A DNA stretch of 32,541 nucleotides from NCBI RefSeq assembly GCF_001570905.1, contig NZ_BCSO01000017.1, positions 1 through 32,541 on the forward strand. Direction: 5' to 3'. Below are positions 8,769-17,400 of the stretch, one piece after another. How positions within the stretch are numbered: position 1 is the first letter of the stretch; every line of letters begins with the position of its first letter. Origin of the DNA: [Zimmermannella] alba NBRC 15616. GTDB lineage: Bacteria > Actinomycetota > Actinomycetes > Actinomycetales > Microbacteriaceae. The notes beneath the pieces were generated by a model that searched no databases, was not told the DNA's origin, and saw only the letters and a list, made by a program, of their open reading frames with translations. The position numbers and the translations under genes are program-made.

Positions 8769-9076
8769 GATCACTCCTTACGGGTCGAGAACCTTTGTTG
8801 ATGTAACAACATCATAGCTCGGTAAACGAAATTCCACCAGCCTGTTACGTGCATTCACTGAAACCGCGTCAGAGTGAATAGTTCTGGGGGAAATCATGTA
8901 CAAAGTGAAACTGTTGATGAGCCCGTGGGTCTTGTACACCTGCACAGGCGAGATCTGCGGTCGCGAACGAGGCTCACGTCAGCCTCCAGCATGAATGTGC
9001 CGGTCGCGGCGGCATCCGCCCGGAAATTGGCTACGATCAAGACTCCAGACACCCTGCAATCTCAATGGAGAGATCA
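8769..9076. promoter_or_regulatory. 308-bp divergent intergenic region
   Basis: No gene is seen. On the minus strand TATGAT (8816-8811) is a good -10 for the small exported protein; it is overlapped by the palindrome at 8799-8814. On the plus strand TACGAT (9032-9037) is a candidate -10 for the amino-acid importer, giving a leader of about 33 nt with GGAGAG before the ATG at 9077. Two TGTACA hexamers (8897, 8933) are 36 bp apart with no known meaning. Confidence 0.5.
8799..8814. promoter_or_regulatory. Operator-like palindrome TGATGT-4-ACATCA
   Basis: A perfect 6-bp inverted repeat with a 4-nt centre (AACA) overlaps the -10 and expected start site of the small exported protein gene. The GT-4-AC core is compatible with a GntR-type operator, but no regulator gene is adjacent, so the binding protein is unknown. 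Confidence 0.45.
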
Positions 9077-11365
9077 ATGCACCAGTTCAGCTGGCGTGCA
9101 ATGGCGCACGCCGCGACAGGCCCCCGACGCTGGCTTGCGCTGCTCGCCTGCGCGCTCATCGCCCTCGTCTCGGGCGGCCTTCTCGCATCCCCACCCGCCA
9201 ACGCAAGCCCCGCCCAGCACACGCAAAGCGTGCAAGGCCAAACCTTCACCGTCGCCACCGACACCACCTGGGCCCCCTTCGAGTTCGACAAGGGCGGCGA
9301 GCTTCGCGGCATCGACATGGACCTCATCCGTGCCATCGCGAAGGACCAGGGCTTCAACATCCAAATCCAGCCGATCGGCTTCGATGGCGCGCTCCAAGCC
9401 GTGCAAGCAAACCAGGCCGACATGGTCATCGCCGGTATGTCCATCACGGATGAGCGCAAGAAGACCTTCGACTTCTCGAACCCGTACTTCGACTCGGGTG
9501 TGCAGATGGCGGTCTCGTCCGCGAACCCCGAAGTAAAGACGTACAAGGACCTCAAGGGCAAGGTCGTCGCCGTGAAGTCGGGCACCGAGTCCTTCGACTT
9601 CGCGACCGAACTCTCGAAGCAGTACGGATTCGAGGTGCGTGGCTTCCAGGACACCGCGGACGTCTACAACGACCTCTCCACCGGCAACTCCGCCGCGATC
9701 TTCGACGACTACCCGATCATCGCCTACGCGAAGCAGACCGGGCAGGTTCAGGTCGACATCGTCACCCCGCAGGAGCGTGGATCCTCGTACGGCATCGCCG
9801 TCAACAAGGGCCAGAACGACGCACTCCTGGCTGCAATCAACGAGGGCCTCAAGAACGTCACCGCCTCCGGCGAGTACGACAAGATCCTCAAGGAATACCT
9901 CGGCGATCAGGCACCGGAAGCCGCGAAGATCGGCCACGGCTCGATCATGCTCGCGAACCAGCAGATCGTCGACAACGGCCCGGGCACGCTGCCCGAAAAC
10001 CCGATGTTCCCGGTGGACACTCCGAAGGACAAGGGCACGTTCGTCATCGCCACCGACACGACGTTCGCGCCGTTCGAGTTCCAGCAGGATGGCAAGAACG
10101 TCGGCATCGACATGGACCTCCTGCAGGCGATCGCTGCGAACCAGGGCTTCGAAGTGGAAGTGAAGCCCCTCGGCTTCGATGCCGCGCTCCAGGCCGTGCA
10201 GTCCGGCCAAGCGGACGGCATCATCGCGGGGATGTCGATCACCGACGAACGCAAGAAGGTGTTCGACTTCTCCGACCCGTACTTCGAAGCCGGTGTCCAG
10301 ATGGCAGTGAGCGCCAAGAACGAGGACATCACCGGGTACGAGGACCTCGCAGGCAAGGCTGTCGCCGTGAAGACCGGCACCGAAGGTGCGCGTTTTGCTG
10401 AATCGATCAAGGACCAGTACGGCTTCGAGATTCACCAGTTCGCCGACTCCGCCGACATGTACAACGACGTCACCGCGGGTGGCGCCGTCGCAGCCTTCGA
10501 GGACGCGCCCGTGCTGCAGTACGGCATCAAGGAGGGCCTCGAACTCAAGACCGTCACCGACCCGGAGAAGGGCGGCGAGCTCGGCTTCGCCGTGAACAAG
10601 GGCGAGAACGCGGAACTCCTCAAGATGTTCAACGACGGCCTCGCGGCGGCGAAGGACACGGGCGTCTACGACCTCATCCTCGACCGATACCTCAAGGCGG
10701 AAGACAAGACCGACAACAGCTTCTTCGGCCTCGTCGCGGCGGCCATGCCGATGCTCCTGCAGGGCCTGCTCTACACGCTCATTGCGACCGCACTCTCGCT
10801 CGTGTTCGGCATGCTGCTCGGTATCTTCTTCGGCTTCTTGAAGATCTCGAAGAGCCGCATCCTGCGCATCCTCGCGACGATCTACGTCGACATCTTCCGC
10901 GGCACACCGGTGCTCGTGCAGGCGTTCTTCTTCTACTTCGGTCTGCCCGCGGTCACCGGCGTGCAGTTCGATGCGCTCACCGCGGGTGTGCTCACGCTGA
11001 GCCTCAACTCGGGTGCGTACATCACCGAAACGGTGCGCTCCGGCATCCAGTCGGTGGATCCGGGCCAGATGGAAGCATCCCGTTCGCTCGGCCTTGGCTG
11101 GGGCAAGTCGATGCAGAAGGTGGTGCTCCCGCAGGCCTTCAAGATTATGACGCCGTCCCTCATCAACCAGTTCATCATCACGCTCAAGGACACGTCCCTC
11201 CTCTCGGTGCTCGGCCTCGCCGAACTCACCTACCAGGGCCGCGTCATCATCGCGTCGACGTTCCGTTCCTTTGAGATCTGGATCCTCGTCGCCGCTGTCT
11301 ACTTCGTGGTGATCTGGCTGCTCACCGCGCTCTCCAACTACGCAGATCGGAAGCTCAACAAGTGA
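9077..11365 (+). CDS. Amino-acid ABC transporter: two substrate-binding domains fused to permease
   Basis: A 762-residue fusion of the GlnPH type. After an N-terminal export signal (hydrophobic 18-45, ending ANASPA) come two homologous periplasmic-binding-type domains, SBD1 about 56-277 and SBD2 about 320-541. Each begins with ATDTTxAPFEF and contains MSITDERKK, whose arginine (R127 and its counterpart) is expected to bind the ligand carboxylate. A His/Met/Glu-type permease domain follows (about 552-762, about five helices) with the ATPase-docking EAA loop [20 protein letters not shown] (666-685). The likely substrate is a polar amino acid such as glutamine, glutamate or asparagine. The ATG at 9077 is preferred because GGAGAG lies 5 nt before it; the in-frame ATG at 9065 has no such site. 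The next gene, the ATPase, overlaps by 4 bp. Confidence 0.92.
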   Translation: MHQFSWRAMAHAATGPRRWLALLACALIALVSGGLLASPPANASPAQHTQSVQGQTFTVATDTTWAPFEFDKGGELRGIDMDLIRAIAKDQGFNIQIQPIGFDGALQAVQANQADMVIAGMSITDERKKTFDFSNPYFDSGVQMAVSSANPEVKTYKDLKGKVVAVKSGTESFDFATELSKQYGFEVRGFQDTADVYNDLSTGNSAAIFDDYPIIAYAKQTGQVQVDIVTPQERGSSYGIAVNKGQNDALLAAINEGLKNVTASGEYDKILKEYLGDQAPEAAKIGHGSIMLANQQIVDNGPGTLPENPMFPVDTPKDKGTFVIATDTTFAPFEFQQDGKNVGIDMDLLQAIAANQGFEVEVKPLGFDAALQAVQSGQADGIIAGMSITDERKKVFDFSDPYFEAGVQMAVSAKNEDITGYEDLAGKAVAVKTGTEGARFAESIKDQYGFEIHQFADSADMYNDVTAGGAVAAFEDAPVLQYGIKEGLELKTVTDPEKGGELGFAVNKGENAELLKMFNDGLAAAKDTGVYDLILDRYLKAEDKTDNSFFGLVAAAMPMLLQGLLYTLIATALSLVFGMLLGIFFGFLKISKSRILRILATIYVDIFRGTPVLVQAFFFYFGLPAVTGVQFDALTAGVLTLSLNSGAYITETVRSGIQSVDPGQMEASRSLGLGWGKSMQKVVLPQAFKIMTPSLINQFIITLKDTSLLSVLGLAELTYQGRVIIASTFRSFEIWILVAAVYFVVIWLLTALSNYADRKLNK

Positions 11366-12192
11366 ACGAGAACGAGAACGTGACGACCGGCGCAACGAGC
11401 GCCGAAGCTGCCCCGGCAGAGCACCGCACGCCCTTCACCGAGCGCATTGAGCTGCCGAACGGTGGCAAGCGCATCCAGGTGCAGGAGCTGCACAAGTACT
11501 TCGGCAAGAACGAAGTACTCAAGGGCATCGACCTCGAAGTTGGCAACGGCGAAGTGATCGCCGTCATCGGGCCCTCAGGTTCGGGAAAGTCGACCCTGCT
11601 TCGTTGCCTCAACCGCCTCGAAGACCCCACGAGCGGACGCGTGCTCGTGGACGGCGTGGACATCACCGCGAAGGACACTGACCTCGACAAGATCCGCCAG
11701 CGGATCGGGATGGTGTTCCAACACTTCAACCTCTTCCCGCACAAGACGGTGCTCGAGAACGTCATGCTCGCGCCCGTCGAACTCAAGAAGATGACGACGG
11801 CTGCTGCGCGCGAGCGCGGGCTGGAGTTGCTTCGCCGAGTTGGGATGGAAGAGAAGGCGGATGCGCGTCCCGCACAGCTCTCGGGTGGTCAGAAGCAGCG
11901 CGTGGCGATCGCCCGTGCGCTCGCGATGGACCCCGAGGTCATGCTCTTCGATGAGGCGACCTCCGCGCTCGACCCGGAGATGGTCGGTGAAGTGCTGCAG
12001 GTTATCCGTGACCTCGCGGCAGCCGGCATGACGATGGTCCTCGTCACGCACGAGATGGGCTTCGCGCGCGAGGTTGGCGACCGCGTCGTCTTCATGGCGG
12101 ACGGGGTTGTGGTTGAAGAGGGCAAGCCTGGTGATCTCTTCGACAACCCGCAGCATCAGCGCACGAAGGACTTCCTCTCGAGGGTGCTCTAG
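11362..12192 (+). CDS. glnQ: Amino-acid ABC transporter ATP-binding protein
   Basis: This 276-residue ATPase of the polar amino-acid uptake family powers the fused permease upstream. Visible motifs are Walker [10 protein letters not shown] (70-78), Q-loop Q120 in [10 protein letters not shown], signature LSGGQ (173-177), Walker B with [10 protein letters not shown] (195-204) and the switch histidine H230 (VTHEMGFA). A hydrophilic N-terminal extension of about 35 residues precedes the ABC domain. The GTG start overlaps the permease stop as GTGA, which indicates translational coupling. The gene symbol is by family; the substrate is not proven. A strong bidirectional terminator follows. Confidence 0.94.
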   Translation: MNENENVTTGATSAEAAPAEHRTPFTERIELPNGGKRIQVQELHKYFGKNEVLKGIDLEVGNGEVIAVIGPSGSGKSTLLRCLNRLEDPTSGRVLVDGVDITAKDTDLDKIRQRIGMVFQHFNLFPHKTVLENVMLAPVELKKMTTAAARERGLELLRRVGMEEKADARPAQLSGGQKQRVAIARALAMDPEVMLFDEATSALDPEMVGEVLQVIRDLAAAGMTMVLVTHEMGFAREVGDRVVFMADGVVVEEGKPGDLFDNPQHQRTKDFLSRVL

Positions 12193-12208
12193 GAGACTGC
12201 GTCAAAAA

Positions 12209-12264
12209 TGCACGCTGTGGGGCCTATCCCGTCATATACGAGGGGATAGGCCCCACAGCGTGCA
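12209..12264. terminator. Bidirectional terminator between the ABC importer and GNAT gene
   Basis: A perfect 22-bp stem (12209-12230 with 12243-12264) has a 12-nt loop. On the minus strand it is followed by ATTTTTG, a proper T-tract for the GNAT gene; on the plus strand it starts 17 nt after the glnQ stop. It serves two convergent genes. Confidence 0.85.
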
Positions 12265-12284
12265 AATGTGCTTGCGCCGGTGCT

Positions 12285-12313
12285 CTCGATACACCGCCTT
12301 CGGCGGCACTCGA
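12285..12313. repeat. REP-like hairpin flanked by CTCGA motifs, copy 2
   Basis: CTCGATACA, then the hairpin CCGCC-TTC-GGCGG (12294-12306), then CACTCGA. The layout is the same as at 6896-6926, with a different stem sequence. It lies in the 3' intergenic gap of the minus-strand GNAT gene. Confidence 0.4.
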
Positions 12314-12326
12314 ACACCTCGGCTCC

Positions 12327-12830
12327 TTAGCCGAGCGGGACCTCGAAGCAGAAAGCTTCGCCGGGGGCGAGGCGGTCGTAGGGCGGGAACGGTGCAGTCT
12401 CGCGGTAGCCAACAGCGCGGTACAGCGCGATCGCGTCCTGCTGCTTCGGGCCGGTGTCGAGAATAAGGCGCGAAGCGCCAAGATCTCGGGCTGCCGACTC
12501 TAGGTGTGTAAGCAGGCGCTTCGAGTGCCCGCGGCGGCGGTGCTCCGGCAGCACGGTCACCCGGCGAAGCTCGAGCGTCCCCGCCTCAGGACGACGGAAG
12601 AGTGCGCCGTGGCCGACCGCTTCGCCACTCTCACCATCGAGGGCGAGCGCCACAAAGACGGCATCCGCGGGATCGGTGTGGAACACCTCATCGAGGAGCT
12701 TCGCCAGCTCCGGACCCGGGGGAGGGCCGTCGCTGTAGCGCTCGGCCATTTCGGCATCAAAGGCATCCCGGATGCGGGCGGCCCGCTCGTCATCCCACTC
12801 GATTGCGGCAAAGGTCGTCGTGTAGCTCAC
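12327..12830 (-). CDS. GNAT family N-acetyltransferase
   Basis: A 167-residue protein with the GCN5-related acetyltransferase fold. The acetyl-CoA-binding motif A is visible as LRRVTVLPEHRRRGHSKRLLTHL (about residues 88-110; the family pattern is Q/RxxGxG/A, here RRRGHS), followed by the motif B-like LILDTGPKQQDAIALYRAVGYRE. The acceptor is unknown; small-molecule, antibiotic or protein amines are all possible. The start is GTG at 12830. There is no Shine-Dalgarno sequence, but TACGCT (12842-12837, minus) ends 6 nt upstream, consistent with a leaderless transcript. It is convergent with the ABC importer and shares its terminator. Confidence 0.88.
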   Translation of the reverse strand: MSYTTTFAAIEWDDERAARIRDAFDAEMAERYSDGPPPGPELAKLLDEVFHTDPADAVFVALALDGESGEAVGHGALFRRPEAGTLELRRVTVLPEHRRRGHSKRLLTHLESAARDLGASRLILDTGPKQQDAIALYRAVGYRETAPFPPYDRLAPGEAFCFEVPLG

Positions 12831-12836
12831 TCCGAG

Positions 12837-12842
12837 AGCGTA
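12837..12842 (-). promoter_or_regulatory. Candidate leaderless -10 of the GNAT gene
   Basis: TACGCT (TANNNT) on the minus strand, then CTCGGA (6 nt), then the GTG start codon. Confidence 0.45.
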
Positions 12843-12854
12843 ACCGGCACAACA

Positions 12855-12891
12855 GAGGGCGGGCGAACCATGCAGTGGTTCGCCCGCCCTC
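12855..12891 (-). terminator. Terminator of the DAACS symporter gene
   Basis: A perfect 16-bp stem, GAGGGCGGGCGAACCA (12855-12870) with its complement (12876-12891), and a TGCAG loop, 26 nt past the minus-strand stop at 12918. It lies just upstream of the GNAT promoter. Confidence 0.75.
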
Positions 12892-12917
12892 CGTGCGACT
12901 GCGCAGCCCAGTCGCGC

Positions 12918-14360
12918 TTACTTTGCGGCGGTTGCTCCCGCAGCAATTGGCGCATCTGCCGTCGCGTCGGCTGCAGCAGGCGCGTCCGCCTGGCTATCAC
13001 CGAGGCCATCGAAGGCATCCGGTGCGTCGTAGACGGCCTCATCGAGCGTGCCGTCGCGCTTGGCAACGATGGTCGGCACAAGCGCCTGACCGGCGACGTT
13101 GAGCGCGGTGCGGAACATGTCCACGATCGGGTCGACGGCGAGGAGGAGACCCACGCCTTCAAGCGGGAGGCCAAGCGTCGAGAGCATGAGCGTGAGCATG
13201 ACCGTCGCACCCGTCACACCTGCCGTCGCGGCAGATCCGAGCACCGAGACGATGACCATGAGGAGGTAGTGGTACGGCTCAAGCTGCACGCCGTAGAAGT
13301 TCGCGACGAAGATCGAGGCGACAGCCGGGTAGATCGCGGCGCAACCGTCCATCTTGGTCGTCGCGCCCAGCGGCACCGCGAAGGAGGCGTACGCCTTCGG
13401 AACACCGAGGTTCTCGATCGTGACGGCGCGAGTCACTGGCATCGTGCCGAGCGAGGCGCGCGAGACGAAGCCGAGGATCACAGCGGGCCACACACCCGTC
13501 AGGTAGCGGCGCACCGAGAGCCCGTGCACCTTCACGAGCACCGGATAGACGACGAAACCGACGATGAAGATGCCGATGAGCAGCGCGATGACGAAGGTGC
13601 CCAGGCTCCCGAGCGCATTCCAGCCGTAGCTTGCGACTGCGTAGCCGATGAGGCCCGCGGTACCGATCGGGGCGAGGCGGATGACCCACCAGAGCACCTT
13701 CTGTACGACCTCAAGGAGCGAGTCCGTGAGCGTGAGGAAAGGCTTCGCCTTCTCGCCGACCTTGAGCGCGGCAATACCGACGGCGATCGAGATGACGAGC
13801 ACTTGGAGTGCGTCGAAGCTCAGGGCAGGCTTCTCGCCGCGCATCGAGACGGTGAGGCCGAGGAAGTTCGCCGGGATGAGGCCCTTCAAGAAGTCGAACC
13901 AGCCGCCGCTCGTGGTCGGTGCCTTCGCTTCGCCGACGGCAACGCCAGTGCCGGCACCAGGCTGCAGGAGGAGACCGACGCCGATGCCGATGACCACGGC
14001 AATGAGCGAAGTGATCGCGAACCACAGGAGCGTGCGCCAGGCGAGCGAGGCCGCGTTCGTTACACCGCGCAGCTGCGCGATCGAGGAGACGACCGCGAGG
14101 AAGATGATCGGCGGCACGAGCGCCTTGAGGAGCGTCACGAAGGCCGAGCCGACGGTCTGCAGGGTGATGGTGAGCCAGTTGTCGCTGTGGTCGGCGTCAG
14201 CCCCCGGCACGGGGCCGATGGCGAGCGCCACAAAACCGAGCGCGATACCGACGACGAGACCGAGGATGATCTGGACGCTGAAGGGGACGTTGAAGCCGCG
14301 GCGGGAGCCGCGCATAGCGGGCTCCGGAGCGGTCGTGGACGCAGGGGCTGAAGAAGTCAC
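12918..14360 (-). CDS. Dicarboxylate/amino acid:cation symporter (DAACS family)
   Basis: A 480-residue integral membrane protein of the glutamate-transporter fold, predicted to import an amino acid or dicarboxylate with cations. The re-entrant loop HP1 is SRASLGTMPVT (300-310), TM7 is LGATTKMDGCAAIYPA (331-346) and TM8 is DPIVDMFRTALNVAGQALVP (410-429). Aligned by eye with archaeal GltPh, D338, D410, D414, R417 and N421 are kept, but the TM7 Asn of NMDG is K336 and the TM8 Na+ ligand D405 is Q425. This points away from a standard Na+-glutamate carrier, possibly to a cystine or neutral amino-acid transporter. An Ala/Asp-rich C-terminal tail of about 45 residues is extra. The start is GTG, with TAACGT 6 nt upstream. 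Confidence 0.88.
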   Translation of the reverse strand: MTSSAPASTTAPEPAMRGSRRGFNVPFSVQIILGLVVGIALGFVALAIGPVPGADADHSDNWLTITLQTVGSAFVTLLKALVPPIIFLAVVSSIAQLRGVTNAASLAWRTLLWFAITSLIAVVIGIGVGLLLQPGAGTGVAVGEAKAPTTSGGWFDFLKGLIPANFLGLTVSMRGEKPALSFDALQVLVISIAVGIAALKVGEKAKPFLTLTDSLLEVVQKVLWWVIRLAPIGTAGLIGYAVASYGWNALGSLGTFVIALLIGIFIVGFVVYPVLVKVHGLSVRRYLTGVWPAVILGFVSRASLGTMPVTRAVTIENLGVPKAYASFAVPLGATTKMDGCAAIYPAVASIFVANFYGVQLEPYHYLLMVIVSVLGSAATAGVTGATVMLTLMLSTLGLPLEGVGLLLAVDPIVDMFRTALNVAGQALVPTIVAKRDGTLDEAVYDAPDAFDGLGDSQADAPAAADATADAPIAAGATAAK

Positions 14361-14366
14361 GCAAGA

Positions 14367-14372
14367 ACGTTA
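14367..14372 (-). promoter_or_regulatory. Candidate leaderless -10 of the symporter gene
   Basis: TAACGT (TANNNT) on the minus strand, then TCTTGC (6 nt), then the GTG start at 14360. No Shine-Dalgarno sequence is present. Confidence 0.45.
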
Positions 14373-14462
14373 CGCCCGCAACCAACCGAAGCCAAGATTT
14401 ATTACGGCGCATGAAGTTGTGCATCTCGGATGCCTGAGCCGAGGCTGCGTACGCGGGGCGAT

Positions 14463-17400
14463 CTACTCCGCGAGCGCCTGGCGGATGCGCTTGAGTGACA
14501 CTGTCTCGGCTGTGCCGAGGTTCTGCGCAAAGAGCGAGACACGAAACTCTTCGAGGAGCCACCGGGCATGGCGGATGCTTGCCGGTGCCTCGGGCTCCAG
14601 AGGGAGCGTCCCGCCCGCGGCCTCGTACAGGCCGATCGCCTGCTGGATCTGCTGGAGCCCCGCTCGTTCCGGCCCCGCGTCCGAGCGCAGCTTCTCGAGC
14701 CGGGCCGTGAGGGCGCGGAGGTAGCGCGGGTAGTGGCGCAGGCGCTCAAGCCCCGCATCCCGCACGAATCCGGGCCGGATGAGCTGCTCAATCTGCGAGC
14801 GCGCATCGGTGAGGGAGGGAAGCACCGAGATGTGATTCGCCCCCTTGAGCGCAGCCTCCGCCTCGCGCCAGGCCTTCATTGTCGTAGCGAGCAGCTGCGC
14901 CTGCGTGAAGAGCTCGTCGACGACGCGCGCGTTCAAAGCATCCTGGATCCGCTCGAACTCAGTACGCGTGAGTACAAGACCCGTGGCCTCCCGCGCGAGC
15001 GTGTCCTCGGCGATCGCGAGCACGAGGTCATCGAGGAGCGCTTGCACGCTCGAGTAGGGGCTTGCTGCGAGGAGCAGCTTTTCTGGCGCAGTGAGATGCG
15101 ACTGGACGTAGCTGACCGGGGTCGGGATGGACGCTGCGAGGAGGCGCCGCACCGCCTTCGGGTGTTCGCGGGCCTGGTCCTCCGCGGTTGTGACGACCGT
15201 GAGATCGACCTTGCCGCCCTTCGCCAGTTTCAGCGTCGGATAAGCGCGGATGACGCCGCCCTTACGCTTGAGATCCACGACGTGCGGGATCTCGTCGAGC
15301 GGCCAGGCTGTGAGGCCGTGCTGCTCGAGCTCTGCGGGGGCGGTGATCGCGGCATCCTGAGGACCGCCCGCGTGGACCGCCGCGGGGCCGGGCTTCGCGC
15401 CCTTCGCCCGGGCATTCGTCGCACGAACAAGCGAGGCCTCGGCCGCCTTCTTGAGCCGCTGCTGCAGTTCCGGCAGTTCCTTACCGGCGCCGAGTTCACG
15501 GCCCGAGTCATCGAGTACGCGGAAGCGAACCCGAAGGTGGGCGGGGACCTTCGCCCAGTCGAACTCGCTCGTGTCAAAGCGGATGCCGCCCGCACGCTCG
15601 AGCACGTACCGGAGTGTGTCATCAAACGCGCCGGGAAGATCCGCGCTGCGGTGGGCGTGCACTTCGCCGAGCGCGACCGTGCCGCGTCCGCCTCCCAAGT
15701 CCACGGGTGTCTCAAGCACCTTTCGCGCCCAGTCCGCCGCCGGCACGAAGTTCCGGCGGATCGCCTTCGGGAGCGACTTCAAGAGCGCCGTCACAAGTTC
15801 CGCGCGAAGCCCCGGCACCTGCCAGTCAAAACCGACGGGGTCGAGTCGGGCAAGGAGCGGCAGCGGCACCTGCACGGTCACGCCGTCATCGTCCGCGCCC
15901 GGGTCGAAGCGGTAGCGCAGCTTCAGACGCTGGTCGCCCTGCCGCCACTCGAGCGGGTACTGATCGGCGTCTTCTGCAACTGCGTCGTCGTCCTCGACGA
16001 GGTCGCTCTTGCGCATCGTGAGGAGCTCCGACGTGTGCTGCTTCGCCTCACGCCACCATTTGTCAAAGCTCGCCTGCGAGACGATGTGCGCTGGGAGGCG
16101 CTCGTCGTAGAACGCGAACACCTGGTCTTCATCGTCGCCGATGACGTCGCGTCGACGCGTGCGCTCCTCGAGTCGGGCAAGCTCCTTCCGCAGCTGCGTG
16201 TTCGCGCGATCGAACTGGTGACGGGCCGTCCACTCGCCGCCGACGAGGGCATGCCGGATGAAGAGATCCCGAGCCCACGACTGGTCGTAGCGAGCAAGCT
16301 GCACGCGGCGATCCCGGACGATCGGGACACCGTAGAGCGTCACCTGTTCGAGGGCGACCGCCTGCCCCATCTTGAGTTCCCAGTGCGGATCTGAGTGGCG
16401 GCGCTTTGCGAGCGGACCCGCGAGCTCTTCCGCCCACGCGGGGTCGATGACGGCGACGGTGCGGGCAAAGAGACGGCTCGTTTCGACGAGCTCCGCGGCC
16501 ATGACGGCATCCGCGTTCGACTTCGCGAGGCCCGAGCCGGGGAACACGAGGAAGCGCGTATTGCGGGCACCCTGATAGTCACGGCGGACGGCATCCCGCA
16601 GCCCAATGTGCGAGAGGAGCCCGGCAAGGAGCGAACGGTGGATGGCATCCGCGCGAGCCCCCGGCTCATCGTCTCCAGCAGGTCGTTCGACCTTGAGTCC
16701 GAGCGGCTTCGCAAGCTGTCGCAGCTGACGGAACACGTCCTGCCATTCGCGGAACCGCAAGAAGTTCAAGAACTCATCGCGGCACAGGCGCCGAAACGCG
16801 CTCGAGGAGAGCTCCTTCGACTTCGCCTCGAGGTAGTTCCACAGATTGATGAGCGTGAGGAAGTCGCTCGTCGGGTCAGTGAAGCGGGCGTGGAGACCAT
16901 CCGCCTTCTGCCGCTCGGCGAGCGGGCGCTCGCGGATGTCCTGCACCGTAAGCCCAGCAACGATGATGAGCACATCGCGGGCGACGTCGTGTCGCTTCGA
17001 CTCGATGACCATGCGCCCGTAGCGCGGGTCAATGGGGAGTCGGGCAAGGTCGCGACCGACGCGCGTGAGGCTGAGCTGCTGGCCGGGCTCCTGTTGCTCG
17101 CCGCGGCGTCCGCCCTTCCTGCGCGGGCCCTGCGCGGCGTGCGCGAGGGCGCCGAGCTCCTTGAGGAGATCGAGGCCGTCCTTGACGCCGCGCGGGTCGG
17201 GCGGCTGCAAGAACGGGAACGACTCGAGCCCACCAAGTCCAAGCTCGAGGGCTTGCAGGATAACGCTCGCAAGGTTCGTGCGAAGAATCTCGGGGTCGGT
17301 GAACTCCGACCGCGACTCGAAATCGCGCTCCGAGTAGAGACGGATCGCGATACCGGGCCGCGTACGACCGGAACGGCCCGAGCGCTGATTTGCGGAGGCC

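Noticed and set aside
8897-8938. Two TGTACA hexamers 36 bp apart
   Set aside because: The hexamer is short and self-complementary; no flanking symmetry or promoter relation supports an operator.
9074-11395. Open frame of over 770 codons on the minus strand opposite the ABC permease fusion
   Set aside because: It mirrors the codon bias of the real gene, repeats the same duplication in reverse and has no recognisable domain or ribosome site.
12504-14351. Plus-strand open frame across the GNAT and symporter genes
   Set aside because: Very rich in Arg, Asp, Glu and His, crosses two real genes and a terminator, and has no homologous motif.
14421-14448. Weak hairpin (CTCGG/CCGAG) after hrpA
   Set aside because: A 5-bp core with an unequal internal loop and no T-tract; too weak to call a terminator.
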